In this document: one piece after another, positions 11,869-20,647 of the stretch | Layout: every line of letters starts with the position of its first letter | Numbering within the stretch: the stretch's first letter is position 1 | Source of the DNA: a virus | Virus record (IMG/VR): IMGVR_UViG_3300013117_000124 | Coordinates: 1-20,665 of that record | Reading direction: 5' to 3' (one strand) | DNA length: 20,665 bases | Notes under the pieces: generated by a model | Told to the model about the DNA's origin: nothing | The model's input: the letters and a program-made list of their open reading frames with translations, nothing else | Database searches by the model: none | Position numbers and translations under genes: made by a program

Positions 11869-12849
11869 TTAGTTTGCGTCGGCCCAGGTACCGCTCTCGA
11901 TCGCGCCCCACTGTGTTTCAGTAAGCCCGAAGAGATGTACTATCGAACCGACGGTAGAGCTACTAATCCGATCGCCTCCCGTATCGGTGAGCCGAAGAAT
12001 CTGCTCGGTTCCGTTGGGATCGATTAGGACGGTCTGATTCGCGACGACCGCGAAAAAAATATGCATCCCCGTAATCACATCCGGGAGCGTAAACGTAACC
12101 GCGCCAGTCGCCCCCTCGTTAGTCATAACCGTACCTGCAGTCTCCATCCATCCGTAGCCGCTTCCGATTACGTCGTCGGCGGTTCTATCGAGGGTCTTGT
12201 GCATGAAAGTGTTCGGACGATTCGTCCACGTAGAGTTCCCGAAGATCGGCTCGAAGTAGCCGTCGGCAGCCAGTCCCCAGAGCCCATCATCGGAGAGATC
12301 GTGAAACCAGAAGTCTAGATCATCATGAAACATAAGCACCGAGTTTGGTTCTTCGGATAAACAGCTTAATGGTGTATCTGCGCAGTCCGCAATAGCTCCG
12401 AGCCGTACTAGATCACCAACGCCATATTTCCCATCCTCAGCTACGAACGTTACCGTACCCGCGAAGTTCTCCGAGGTATCGAAGATAAAGTTGGTCCCAG
12501 AGACGTACATACGCAATGGATAGGCGAAATCGTTGTCGTCGAAGCCGTGCGCGATAATTCCCCACGTACAGCCCTCCGCGGCACCGTCCGCATCGACGCC
12601 TCTCGCGTAGTAGTTCTCTGCGCAGTTCGCCGGATTGGTTTTCATGTCCGTCCAATCCTGGACGAGATCGCCGTCGTCGACCGCTCCCTGGAGCGTCTTT
12701 ACTCCGGTATCGACGGTAATCGCGATCTTCTCCGGCTGCGTACAGGCGGCGGGCGGCGGGAAGACCGTATCGTCTTCGCAGCCGCTTCCGAAGGAAGGCA
12801 ACGCGAGGAAGAATACGAAGAGAATCGGGAGGAAGAAGAGAAGGCGCAT
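11869..12849 (-). CDS. Exported or surface protein with tail-fibre-like C-terminus
   Basis: A 326-residue protein. MRLLFFLPILFVFFLALPSF is a strong signal sequence; GSGC follows, a weak lipobox. The mature part is acidic, beta-rich and Cys-containing. The C-terminal 60 residues (VLIDPNGTEQILRLTDTGGD, then SIVHLFGLTETQWGAIESGT) follow a beta-structured pattern common at the ends of phage fibre or surface proteins. The start at 12849 is chosen because it overlaps the stop of the tail-tip gene (TAATG); a longer reading from 12921 would run into that gene. Codon use differs from neighbours: GCA, ACA, CCA and GTG are frequent in the middle, a sign of recent transfer. A virion protein with a signal sequence would be odd. 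Confidence 0.7.
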   Translation of the reverse strand: MRLLFFLPILFVFFLALPSFGSGCEDDTVFPPPAACTQPEKIAITVDTGVKTLQGAVDDGDLVQDWTDMKTNPANCAENYYARGVDADGAAEGCTWGIIAHGFDDNDFAYPLRMYVSGTNFIFDTSENFAGTVTFVAEDGKYGVGDLVRLGAIADCADTPLSCLSEEPNSVLMFHDDLDFWFHDLSDDGLWGLAADGYFEPIFGNSTWTNRPNTFMHKTLDRTADDVIGSGYGWMETAGTVMTNEGATGAVTFTLPDVITGMHIFFAVVANQTVLIDPNGTEQILRLTDTGGDRISSSTVGSIVHLFGLTETQWGAIESGTWADAN

Positions 12850-15848
12850 TAGCTTACCTCCGTAACTTCGAGTCTCGCCGTCGGATCTCCCGGCGTTCGG
12901 AAGACGGCGAGGACAAGACACTTAATCTGCCACCCCGGACCGACCTGCTCCTCCCACTTCGGGAATACGTCGACGGTATCGCCGGGATCGAGATCGAAGC
13001 AGAAGTAGACGGGTACCTCTAGGACGAAGCTACTCTTTAGCCAGTAGTAACGGGCGAAGTGCCCGAGTACGCTCTCCGCCGTCGGCTCGTCGTTAATCGT
13101 TAGGAAGAAGAAGGGCGGATGGTCTATCCGACCGTAGCGATCCTCGCGAGTCGTAAACGTCGCGGTACCGATACCCGTATCGTCTACGTCGGGATCGCCG
13201 CGCGAGACTTCCGAGAAGGCGATCTCGGAGGTATCGAGGAACGGGTTCCAGTCCCAGAAGCTACGGAAGCGCGTCCCTAGCTTCTTTAGCTCGGGTAGGC
13301 TCTCCGAGATCGAGAAGAAGCGGTCGATCTCCCGTACGACCGCGGGGAAGACGCCAGAGCTATTCGGCGTACTAAGCTTTAGCTGCGTACTACTCGCCCC
13401 CTCGACGCGGACGATCCCGCAGCGCGCCTCGTAGGCTATCCGTCCGATAATCTCGTCGAAGCTCGCTCCGAGCCCGGTCGCGATAAGCGCGTGCTTATTC
13501 GTCCCGAGATTCGTTAGGGCTAGATCGAAGGTCGTATCGTCGATATAGCCGTAGCCGAGACCGCAGTAGTCCGCGGCGAAGTGGCGAATAATATCCGGCA
13601 TCTTCTCGATTAGGGAGAAGGGCGCTCCGTCGTAGTTCGCGTTCGTCGCGCTCGCGACGCGGAGATCGTCGATCGAGAGAGAAGCCGGTCCGGTAGAGCG
13701 AACGACTTCGAGCCCGATACAGTCGCAGTCGCTTACGTCGGGTGTACCGAACCGGACGCCTACCTGCTGGAAGTCGACCCACTCGTCTTCGATTAGTACG
13801 TCGGCGGGGATCTCTAGCTCGATTCGATTCGCGGGGACCGTCGTACCGGAGCCGCTATCGGCCATCCAGAGTCGAGCGGATACGATATTCGCGACGTTAT
13901 CCCCTCTTACTCGAAGGCGATAGACATCGTCCTGAGCTTGGAGATCAACTCCCGTACCGCCTCCGGGCGAGAGGTACTGCATAACGGCGGTCGCGCCGAT
14001 CGTACCGCACGTCTGGAAGTACGAGCCTTCCGGCGGATCGGTACCGTCGCGAATCTGGATACAGTTCGAGACGTTCCAGCTACCGCTACCGCCTTCCTCG
14101 AAGCCGTACGTCGTCGACGGGAAGAGGTATGGAACGAAGGCGCCCTCGATATCGGCAAAGAATTCGAGACCGTAGCCCGTCGCCGCGGCTTCGATCTCGG
14201 TATCGATCTCGCGGGTTACCGCTCCGCCGGGATTCGTCTCGGCTTCGACGCGCCAGGTATTAATCGTCCAGACTTCATCGACGGCGCCCGAGGGCTGTAG
14301 AATTACTTCCTCGTTAAGCGTATCGAGATCTTCGAGCGTCTTGTTAGTCGGGTGCATCCATCGCGTATAGCCCGAATACGTACCGTTCCCGTTCGCGGTA
14401 AGAAGGATCGGATCGCCGAAGCACCCGAGGAGAGTCATACCCTTAAAGCGAAGCTTCGCGGGACCGCCGGTCCACCCGCTAACCGTCGCCTGAAGGTAGA
14501 CTCGGAATCGGAGGATCGTATCCGTATTGTAGACTCCCTGGTTGAATTTCCCTCGGAGCTGGGTACAATCCGAGCCCGCCGTCGAAGTCCAGACGGGATT
14601 CGCGACGGTTCCCGTCCACTCTCCGTAGCCTACTCCGCTCGTGCCACCTTCCTCGGAAGTCGAGAACGGAGAAGCCGTCGGGGTTCCCGGCGTACCGGCG
14701 CCGGTATCGAATTCCGGCTGTACCGTTACGCGAGCGCTCGCCCGAGCTTCTAAGAGCCACTCCTTAAAGTCGTCGCCGTCGATCGTCGTCGTCGAGAATT
14801 CGCTACCCGCCGGGAAGCCGAAGAGCGGTCCGCGCTGGTCCCCTCGACGGTAAAGATACGAATTCGTAAAGCGGACTAGCTCTCCGTTAAACGGGTTACG
14901 GACGTAGAGAGCCTTAACGTCCTTAATCCAGTGCCCCGCGTTCCCGAGTACGATCTCGTCCGTGAGCTCAAGGATCTGGTCGCCAGCCGTATGAATAGCC
15001 GGCGCCGAATCGTCGTGGCCGCGAGCGTTAATCGTAACCGTATGAATATCGTAGTCGGAGCCGCTACACTCGATTATTTCGCTACCGACGATTAGGTCGA
15101 AGGTACTCCCGGTCGGGAATCCCGAGGCGTCCGTAACGAGAACCTGCCCGGTCTGGTCCGCCGTTATCGTCTCCGCGAGCGTCGTATTCCATCCGATCTT
15201 TAGGTTTCGGAGCGGTACCTTACTCATCGCTCCGTAGACGATCGGTAGCTCGGCGCCGAAGTCTCGCGGGTCGACGTTAGAAGAATCGAGGCACTCGATC
15301 TTCGGAACCCTCGGCTCCTCGGACGCGAACCGTAGACGAAACGAGGACTCGGTAGCGGCTTCGGCTTTCTCATACTTCCCTCGGAAGAGAACCGTATGCT
15401 CGGTTCCGGGGAGATCGCGCATATCCCACCAGCTCGAAGCCGCGTCGACTAGCTTCCGTCCCGGCGGAACGAGAAGCTCGGAGAGAACTAGCTCGGCGTT
15501 CGCTAGTCGACGCTGCCGTAGCTCGCGCCATCGCCACTTGTTCGTAACGATATCTAGCTCGTTCGTAAGAGTAAGGTCGACGATCGCGCGAGAAGAGAAG
15601 CCTTCGGGCTCGAAAGGGAAGGGCATCGTCGGACCGGGTACGCTAATCGCTTGGATACATCCAACGAATTGCTGGTCCCCTCCGCCGTCGAGATCGTAAA
15701 GGACGGAGTGCGGGTAGCTCCAGTAGTAGGTCTTGTTAACGGTACCGGCGACGGGGTCCGTATAGATCGTTAGCTTCGCGAGGATTACGGGAGCGATCGT
15801 ACCGTATTCCATTAGCGCTTGCTGCGACGCGGCGAGCGGCTTCGTCAT
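12849..15848 (-). CDS. Large tail-tip / baseplate-hub protein
   Basis: A 999-residue structural protein. Residues 1-200 (TIYTDPVAGTVNKTYYWSYP near the start) form the tail-proximal part. Residues about 222-295 are an inserted beta domain with the recurring pattern DASGFPTGSTFDLIVGSEII and a following RGHDDSAPAIHTAGD. Residues about 400-550 are another beta-rich insert. Residues about 582-735 resemble a carbohydrate-binding beta-sandwich (SGSWNVSNCIQIRDG; LSIDDLRVAS at the end). Residues about 745-999 look like a hub domain ending in a beta part (DLDPGDTVDVFPKWEE). It follows the 268-residue tail gene with TAATG overlap. Likely role: tail-tip assembly and host recognition. Confidence 0.8.
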   Translation of the reverse strand: MTKPLAASQQALMEYGTIAPVILAKLTIYTDPVAGTVNKTYYWSYPHSVLYDLDGGGDQQFVGCIQAISVPGPTMPFPFEPEGFSSRAIVDLTLTNELDIVTNKWRWRELRQRRLANAELVLSELLVPPGRKLVDAASSWWDMRDLPGTEHTVLFRGKYEKAEAATESSFRLRFASEEPRVPKIECLDSSNVDPRDFGAELPIVYGAMSKVPLRNLKIGWNTTLAETITADQTGQVLVTDASGFPTGSTFDLIVGSEIIECSGSDYDIHTVTINARGHDDSAPAIHTAGDQILELTDEIVLGNAGHWIKDVKALYVRNPFNGELVRFTNSYLYRRGDQRGPLFGFPAGSEFSTTTIDGDDFKEWLLEARASARVTVQPEFDTGAGTPGTPTASPFSTSEEGGTSGVGYGEWTGTVANPVWTSTAGSDCTQLRGKFNQGVYNTDTILRFRVYLQATVSGWTGGPAKLRFKGMTLLGCFGDPILLTANGNGTYSGYTRWMHPTNKTLEDLDTLNEEVILQPSGAVDEVWTINTWRVEAETNPGGAVTREIDTEIEAAATGYGLEFFADIEGAFVPYLFPSTTYGFEEGGSGSWNVSNCIQIRDGTDPPEGSYFQTCGTIGATAVMQYLSPGGGTGVDLQAQDDVYRLRVRGDNVANIVSARLWMADSGSGTTVPANRIELEIPADVLIEDEWVDFQQVGVRFGTPDVSDCDCIGLEVVRSTGPASLSIDDLRVASATNANYDGAPFSLIEKMPDIIRHFAADYCGLGYGYIDDTTFDLALTNLGTNKHALIATGLGASFDEIIGRIAYEARCGIVRVEGASSTQLKLSTPNSSGVFPAVVREIDRFFSISESLPELKKLGTRFRSFWDWNPFLDTSEIAFSEVSRGDPDVDDTGIGTATFTTREDRYGRIDHPPFFFLTINDEPTAESVLGHFARYYWLKSSFVLEVPVYFCFDLDPGDTVDVFPKWEEQVGPGWQIKCLVLAVFRTPGDPTARLEVTEVS

Positions 15849-16654
15849 TAGTCGATCTGCTCTAGCATATCGAAGCCGAACTGGTGCGCCTCGCCGTACG
15901 TCTTCGGAGCGACTCGCTGCTGTAGCGCTCGCGGCTCGTTCCCGACGATCATCATGTATCGGGGATCTTTCGTATCGTCCATCGGATCGTACCAGAACGG
16001 GAGTAGGTTAACGCCGACGCCTTCGAAGAGATCCTCGAAGAGCGTTAGCTCCGCTCCTTCGAGCTTGTTATGGGTTAGCGATACCGCGAGCCGGTTCGGC
16101 GAGAAGATACTCCCGACGCTCCGCGTAGGAAGCTGCCGACGGACTCCTACCGAGCGCGGGCGCTGCGACCATCCCGGATCGGGACCGCGTCCCGTCGAGC
16201 CCGTCGTACGCGTCCTCGTTAGGTAGAGCTGGGGAATCTCCCACGCTCCGCTCGTCGAGATAATGAGGCGCCAGTACCGATTCGTCGAGCCGCCCCCCGA
16301 GAACGTATCGAAGCTCTGTACTCCCGTTCCCGAGAAGCTCGTATCGAGCGCGTCGGTTTCCTCGCCTCCGTAGGCTCCCGTCGTCGAGTGCTGTAGCTTA
16401 AACGCCGCGCCGTCGAGGTTATGGCCGGCGGGGATAACCATCCGGTCGATAATCTCTAGGCCCGCGGCGGTACGGTCGAGCTTAATCCATCGATCGGTCG
16501 CGGCACTCGACCAGATAAAGAGGGAGGAGACGCGATAGTCGAATAGGTAATGCTCCTCGCTATTCGCCGCGAGCGAGCCGTTATAGCTAACGTTCGTATA
16601 GCCCGCGTCGGCGAGAGCGTGGAGCCAAGAGAATCTCGGGTTTCGGTATCCCAT
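15848..16654 (-). CDS. Distal-tail-like protein with carbohydrate-binding-like half
   Basis: A 268-residue tail protein. Residues about 20-145 look like a discoidin-type beta-sandwich (EEHYLFDYRVSSLFIWSSAA; RYWRLIISTSGAWEIPQLYL). Residues about 165-268 resemble the belt part of distal tail proteins, with NRLAVSLTHNKLEGAELTLF and LLPFWYDPMDD. It lies between tape measure and tail-tip genes, the usual position of a distal tail protein, and shares TAATG with both neighbours. Position and shape drive the assignment; no single family motif was decisive. Confidence 0.7.
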   Translation of the reverse strand: MGYRNPRFSWLHALADAGYTNVSYNGSLAANSEEHYLFDYRVSSLFIWSSAATDRWIKLDRTAAGLEIIDRMVIPAGHNLDGAAFKLQHSTTGAYGGEETDALDTSFSGTGVQSFDTFSGGGSTNRYWRLIISTSGAWEIPQLYLTRTRTTGSTGRGPDPGWSQRPRSVGVRRQLPTRSVGSIFSPNRLAVSLTHNKLEGAELTLFEDLFEGVGVNLLPFWYDPMDDTKDPRYMMIVGNEPRALQQRVAPKTYGEAHQFGFDMLEQID

Positions 16655-18315
16655 TAGAAGGTAACCCTCCGCCCTCCCGCGACTACGACGTACCGCCTAC
16701 CCTGCGCGTCCGTACCGCGATCGACGATCCGCTCGGTAAATTGAAAGGTACCGCCGCTTAGATTCGAGAAGCTAGATCCGCCGTCGTCTCTCGACGACTG
16801 CCGCTCTTGAGCCTGAGTATTCCGGTCTAGCTGCTCGGTTAGGTTCCCGACGCGATCGGCGTAGTTATCGGCGGCGTTTCCGGCTTCGTTGTACTTCTTC
16901 GCTGCCGTATCGACGGAGGTATTCGCGTCGTCGACTTCTCCGCGTAGCTCGGCCATCTTCTTAGCTAGCGCGTCCTCGGCTTCGGCGAGAGCCTTCGCGT
17001 CGACGAGTAGCTCGCCGTTAACCATTAGGCGCTGGTCGTAGGCCATCCGAATTTCTTCGAGCTTCTGGCGCTCGCGCTCTAGCGCCGCCGTAACCTGCGA
17101 GTCCGTCGTAATCCCTAGCGCTTCTAGGCTCGTCGTTACTCTAGTAATCCGCTCCGCCGCTTCGGATTCGACGCGCGCTACGGTTTCCATGAGCTGCTTA
17201 TACCGCTCGGTCTTATCGGCGGCGAATTCGTACGCCGCCCCCTCGTCTCGAAGTAGCGCGGTATGCGCTTCCATTACGACGTTAAGGATCTCCTCCGTCT
17301 CCTTAATCTGCTTCTTCGCCTGAGAGATCTCGCGTAGCTTTCCGACGAGACGACCGATAATCCCGGTCTGATCGTCCTGAATCCCCTTCTCTTTCTTTAG
17401 CTGTTCGAGTCGGGCTTCCGTAACCGCCTCTACGCCTTCGAGCGAAGCGAGATAATCGTTAAGCCCCTGCCGAACGATAGCGAGACCTTCGGAGGTTTCG
17501 TAGGCGGCGATCGTCCACTCGGCGGTCTTCGTCGTCGCTTCGGCGGTCTTCTCGGCGAGCGTGGCGACGGCGGTAGTAAAGCCTTCCGATGTTAGGATTT
17601 CCTTTAGACGAGCGAGTACGCCGAGCATCTCTTCGTTCTGCGTAACCGCGAAGCCAACCGTCTCCTTATGGTCGCCCCACGCGTTCGTAATCTGCTCGAC
17701 GATTCCCGAGAACGTCTTCGCCTGCGCCTGCGCCTGCCCTCCGAACTGTGCGTTAATCTTCTCGATCGCCGCCGCGAATTTCTCCGACTTCGGGATACCC
17801 TCGTCGAGCGCGATCCCGTAGCGCGAGAGCATCGAGGTTTCGCCCGCCGCCGCTCGACCGAGAAGTAGGAAGGCGCTATTTAGGTTCGTCCCCGTCGCGG
17901 AGGCTAGATCGAGCGCCGCCTTCGTCGCCTTCTTGATCTCTTCCTCGTTCTTCGTAAAGGAAGCGATAAGCGACTGGCCCCTAATGATCGTCTCGTCGCC
18001 GAATCGCGTAACCTGCTGGAGCCCAGACGCGTAATCCTGTAGCCGCTGCGATACTCCCGCCGCTTCGTCTCCGAGCGGAGCGAGCGCCGCGTTAAGGCGA
18101 ACGATCGCTTCCTCCTGTACGTTCGCGAAGCCGATCGCGTCCTTAAGCGCCTTCCCGAGAGCGACGATCCCCGCCGCGGCGGCGGCGGCGGCGGCGACGA
18201 GCCCGACCTTTAGCTTCGTACCGAGATCGTCGACGCTACCGCCTACGTCCTTAAGCTTATCGGACGCGTTATCCTCGGCATCGATTCGGGCTTTGATCCG
18301 ATAGTCTTTCGCCAT
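16654..18315 (-). CDS. Tail tape measure protein
   Basis: A 553-residue, largely helical protein with long coiled coils. It opens MAKDYRIKARIDAEDNASDK, typical of tape measure proteins, followed by a polyalanine hydrophobic stretch (residues about 37-54) and a lambda-like region with FSGIVEQITNAWGDHKETVG (about 205-224). A second coiled coil spans about 320-500, and the end is beta-rich with Gly/Ser. At roughly 0.15 nm per residue it would set a tail of about 80 nm. It lies 12 bases after the tail tube gene, with TAGGAG of that gene's stop serving as Shine-Dalgarno, and no tail-assembly-chaperone gene intervenes. Confidence 0.9.
   Translation of the reverse strand: MAKDYRIKARIDAEDNASDKLKDVGGSVDDLGTKLKVGLVAAAAAAAAGIVALGKALKDAIGFANVQEEAIVRLNAALAPLGDEAAGVSQRLQDYASGLQQVTRFGDETIIRGQSLIASFTKNEEEIKKATKAALDLASATGTNLNSAFLLLGRAAAGETSMLSRYGIALDEGIPKSEKFAAAIEKINAQFGGQAQAQAKTFSGIVEQITNAWGDHKETVGFAVTQNEEMLGVLARLKEILTSEGFTTAVATLAEKTAEATTKTAEWTIAAYETSEGLAIVRQGLNDYLASLEGVEAVTEARLEQLKKEKGIQDDQTGIIGRLVGKLREISQAKKQIKETEEILNVVMEAHTALLRDEGAAYEFAADKTERYKQLMETVARVESEAAERITRVTTSLEALGITTDSQVTAALERERQKLEEIRMAYDQRLMVNGELLVDAKALAEAEDALAKKMAELRGEVDDANTSVDTAAKKYNEAGNAADNYADRVGNLTEQLDRNTQAQERQSSRDDGGSSFSNLSGGTFQFTERIVDRGTDAQGRRYVVVAGGRRVTF
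18178..18195. repeat. GGC trinucleotide run inside tape measure gene
   Basis: Six GGC units in a row encode the polyalanine stretch near the N-terminus of the tape measure protein. Such a run could vary in length by slippage without changing the frame. Confidence 0.6.
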
Positions 18316-18327
18316 CGGGCGGCGCTC

Positions 18328-19374
18328 CTATCGGAATTCGATCTCTAGCTCGTCGTTCCCGGCTCCCGTCGAATCGCCTCGGGCGGTCGCGGTCGCGGAT
18401 CTTCCGGCTCGCGCTCCGAGCTTCGCCTGCTCGCTCTGCTGCATCTCGGGCTTCGGTAACGTAAGCGAGTGAGCCTGAGCCGGGTTAAGCGCCGTACCGT
18501 CGTCGCCGACCTGGAACGAGAGCTGATCGAGGTTCGCCTGATCCGTTTCCTGGAGCTGCGTCGAGTCGTACGCCTTCGCGGTACTATCGGTGAAGATCGC
18601 TCCCGCGACGGTAACGGCGCGGCTATCGATCTCGACTACGATCCCGTCCGTCTGGTTCGAATCTCCGGTCTCTACGATATTCGGGGTAATCGTAATCGTC
18701 ATCTCGTTAAAGCCGCGAGCGACGTTCCAGGTATGGGCAACCTCTTCGACCTTCGACTGCGAAACCGACGCCTGCTCGTTCCACGTAAGCGTCGTCGGGA
18801 GCGCCGCCGCGGTTACGTCCTTTACGTTCCGTACGACGATCGTCGCCGTCGCGATACCGAAACCTCCCGGCGGGTAGGAGAGGACGAGCGAGGAGCAGCG
18901 GCAGTCTTCCAGCTCCGCCCGTTCTCCGTTACAGTAGATTAGCGACGAGAACGGGTGCGGAGATCCGAAGACGTACTTATGCCCGGGCGTCCCCGACGCC
19001 GATCCGGTTAGCCCGACGCCGTTTAGGATCGCGTCGATCCCCGTTAACGGGACGAAGTCTCCGTCTACGGGCGGGTTCGAGCAGTCGGCGCGGTTCCCGC
19101 AGAACGGGAAGACGAAGGTAAAGGTCGGGACCGTTAGCTTGAGAAAGTCGGAGAGCGGTCGCGTTAGCGTCCCGGGGAGTACCGACTTCTCCTCGAACGC
19201 TCGACCGAGCCCGAAGGAGAGCCCGCTATCTCCGATCCCGGTACCCGACTTTCCGAGAAGGAGCCCGTTCGCCGACGTTAGGGCCGTCGTAATCGCGTCG
19301 AGCGTCGCGTTATACGTACCCTCCGCGACCTGGGGGGCGAAGGCGCACGCTACTTCGAAATCGAATTTGGCCAT
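18328..19374 (-). CDS. Major tail tube-like protein
   Basis: A 348-residue beta-rich protein lying directly upstream of the tape measure gene, the standard position of the tail tube. It has Cys-containing loops (FPFCGNRADCSNPP, about 90-103; YCNGERAELEDCRCSSLVLS, about 146-165) and a repeated alternation of strands. The segment NGERAELEDCRCSSLVL resembles the conserved turn of tube proteins in which a strand pair follows a short acidic loop. The C-terminus (about 315-348) is polar and flexible. GAGGAG precedes the ATG. Identification rests on context and fold pattern; a tube protein of this length may carry an extra decoration domain. Confidence 0.7.
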   Translation of the reverse strand: MAKFDFEVACAFAPQVAEGTYNATLDAITTALTSANGLLLGKSGTGIGDSGLSFGLGRAFEEKSVLPGTLTRPLSDFLKLTVPTFTFVFPFCGNRADCSNPPVDGDFVPLTGIDAILNGVGLTGSASGTPGHKYVFGSPHPFSSLIYCNGERAELEDCRCSSLVLSYPPGGFGIATATIVVRNVKDVTAAALPTTLTWNEQASVSQSKVEEVAHTWNVARGFNEMTITITPNIVETGDSNQTDGIVVEIDSRAVTVAGAIFTDSTAKAYDSTQLQETDQANLDQLSFQVGDDGTALNPAQAHSLTLPKPEMQQSEQAKLGARAGRSATATARGDSTGAGNDELEIEFR

Positions 19375-19389
19375 CTCTAGTTCTCCTCG

Positions 19390-20223
19390 CTACGCCGTCG
19401 GATCGGTCGGAGGGGCTAGCTCCGGTCTCTCGTCGGGCTTTACTTCGATATCGGTCGCGACCTGCCAGTACGAGGGGGCGAGCATCGCTAGCTGCTCGGT
19501 TAGCATATTGCCCTCCGTATAGTCGCGTTCCGCTTCCGCCGCGCCGAGATGGCGCGTAACGATTAGCTCGACCGCGAGCTTCTCGCCGGTCGTATTCGAG
19601 TCGATAATCCAGGGAGCTACGCCCGGGATTAGCCGGAAGACCGTCGATCCCTGGGCGATAGCCTCCCTCCCCGTCGCTACGTCCCTCGTTAGTCTCGTCC
19701 CCGAAAGGCTCGCGGCGATCTTCGTAGCGAGCGAGCCGAGCGCCGTAGCCGACGAAGTCGAGGCTAGGTAGAGAGTCGCGCGTACGGACCATTCGATTAG
19801 GGAGCCGCCGATCTTCTCGGAGACGAAGGTAAAGGAGTACCAGAGCGTCGAGCGCAGAATCCCGTCGAGATCTCCGCTCTCGTACTGCGTCGGGAGGTGG
19901 TCGCTATCGACCGCCCAGCCGATTAGACCGGCGCGTAGCTCGTCGCGGATCGCATCGACCGCGACCGACGCCGCCTGTCCTCGCGAGTCCCCCGTATTAT
20001 CGAAGGCGACGACGACCTTGAACGACTCGGTAATTCGATCGAAGAGGGCTAGCTCGACTAGGTTCCGCGAAGCGCGCTCGACGCCCGGGATAACCCACGC
20101 CGAGGGTTTCGCGATCGTACTCGTATCGAGCTGTGCGACTTCGAGCTCAGCGGAGCCGGCGACGCGGTTCGAGAACGAAGCGCACTGCCCGCGGATTCTC
20201 GTAATGACGGCGTTTAGGTCCAC
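19390..20223 (-). CDS. Tail-terminator-like protein, possibly two fused domains
   Basis: A 277-residue protein. The N-terminal 120 residues (FDRITESFKVVVAFDNTGDS; AVDAIRDELRAGLIGW) have the pattern of tail-terminator proteins that cap the tail tube. The C-terminal half (VFRLIPGVAPWIIDSNTTGE; LAVELIVTRHLGAAEAERDY) looks like a second, related alpha/beta unit, so the gene may be a fusion of two. It starts with GTG at 20221-20223. The ATG at 20229-20231, which overlaps the previous stop, is out of frame and ends after five codons. AGGAAGAGG supplies the Shine-Dalgarno. Position between gp10-like and tube genes fits a tail completion role. Confidence 0.65.
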   Translation of the reverse strand: MDLNAVITRIRGQCASFSNRVAGSAELEVAQLDTSTIAKPSAWVIPGVERASRNLVELALFDRITESFKVVVAFDNTGDSRGQAASVAVDAIRDELRAGLIGWAVDSDHLPTQYESGDLDGILRSTLWYSFTFVSEKIGGSLIEWSVRATLYLASTSSATALGSLATKIAASLSGTRLTRDVATGREAIAQGSTVFRLIPGVAPWIIDSNTTGEKLAVELIVTRHLGAAEAERDYTEGNMLTEQLAMLAPSYWQVATDIEVKPDERPELAPPTDPTA

Positions 20224-20230
20224 GTACCCA

Positions 20231-20647
20231 TTACCTCTTCCTCTCGATCTCGATTACGAAGCGCCCCTCGATATCCCCGAGATGCTTCTCGACGGCGGGT
20301 AGGAGCCAGGGACGGCGGACGTTAATCGGCGCCGTCTCCCAGTGCGAGCCGTGTAGCGTAGTCGTTCCGATATCGACGTAGCCTCTCCCTACGAAATACT
20401 CGATATCGCCGACTAGCTGGCCCTCGTCTACCGCGGGCGGCTCTCCCGGCGCCGACGCGACGTGCGCCTTCCCCCCTCGCGTATAGACTTGGCCCGAAGG
20501 CGTTCCGCGCCACATACTCTCGCGAGCGGAATTCTGGATCTGGAGCCCTAGCCAATCGAGCGCGTTACGCGAACCCGCCGGGATCGCCTTCCGCTCCTTT
20601 CGGAGTCCCGGCGTAACTTCGTCCGTTAGGATACGAAGGGAGATCAT
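20231..20647 (-). CDS. HK97 gp10-like head-tail/tail completion protein
   Basis: A 138-residue protein with the hallmark of HK97 gp10-type completion proteins: a helical N-terminal half (LRKERKAIPAGSRNALDWLG) followed by ASAPGEPPAVDEGQLVGDIE (about 64-83), then beta strands (GYVDIGTTTLHGSHWE), and RRPWLLPAVEKHLGDIEGRF near the end. These proteins join the tail to the connector. It begins in TAATG overlap with the partial gene at the window edge. Order of completion protein, terminator and tube agrees with siphovirus late operons. Confidence 0.8.
   Translation of the reverse strand: MISLRILTDEVTPGLRKERKAIPAGSRNALDWLGLQIQNSARESMWRGTPSGQVYTRGGKAHVASAPGEPPAVDEGQLVGDIEYFVGRGYVDIGTTTLHGSHWETAPINVRRPWLLPAVEKHLGDIEGRFVIEIERKR

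Noticed and set aside
12850-12921. Upstream ATG extending the signal-bearing protein by 24 residues
   Set aside because: It runs into the coding end of the tail-tip gene and would bury the signal sequence; the ATG at 12849 overlaps the stop as in other late genes.
14352-14753. A + strand ORF inside the tail-tip gene
   Set aside because: Arg/Ser-rich shadow frame without a ribosome-binding site, within a long gene with clear domains.
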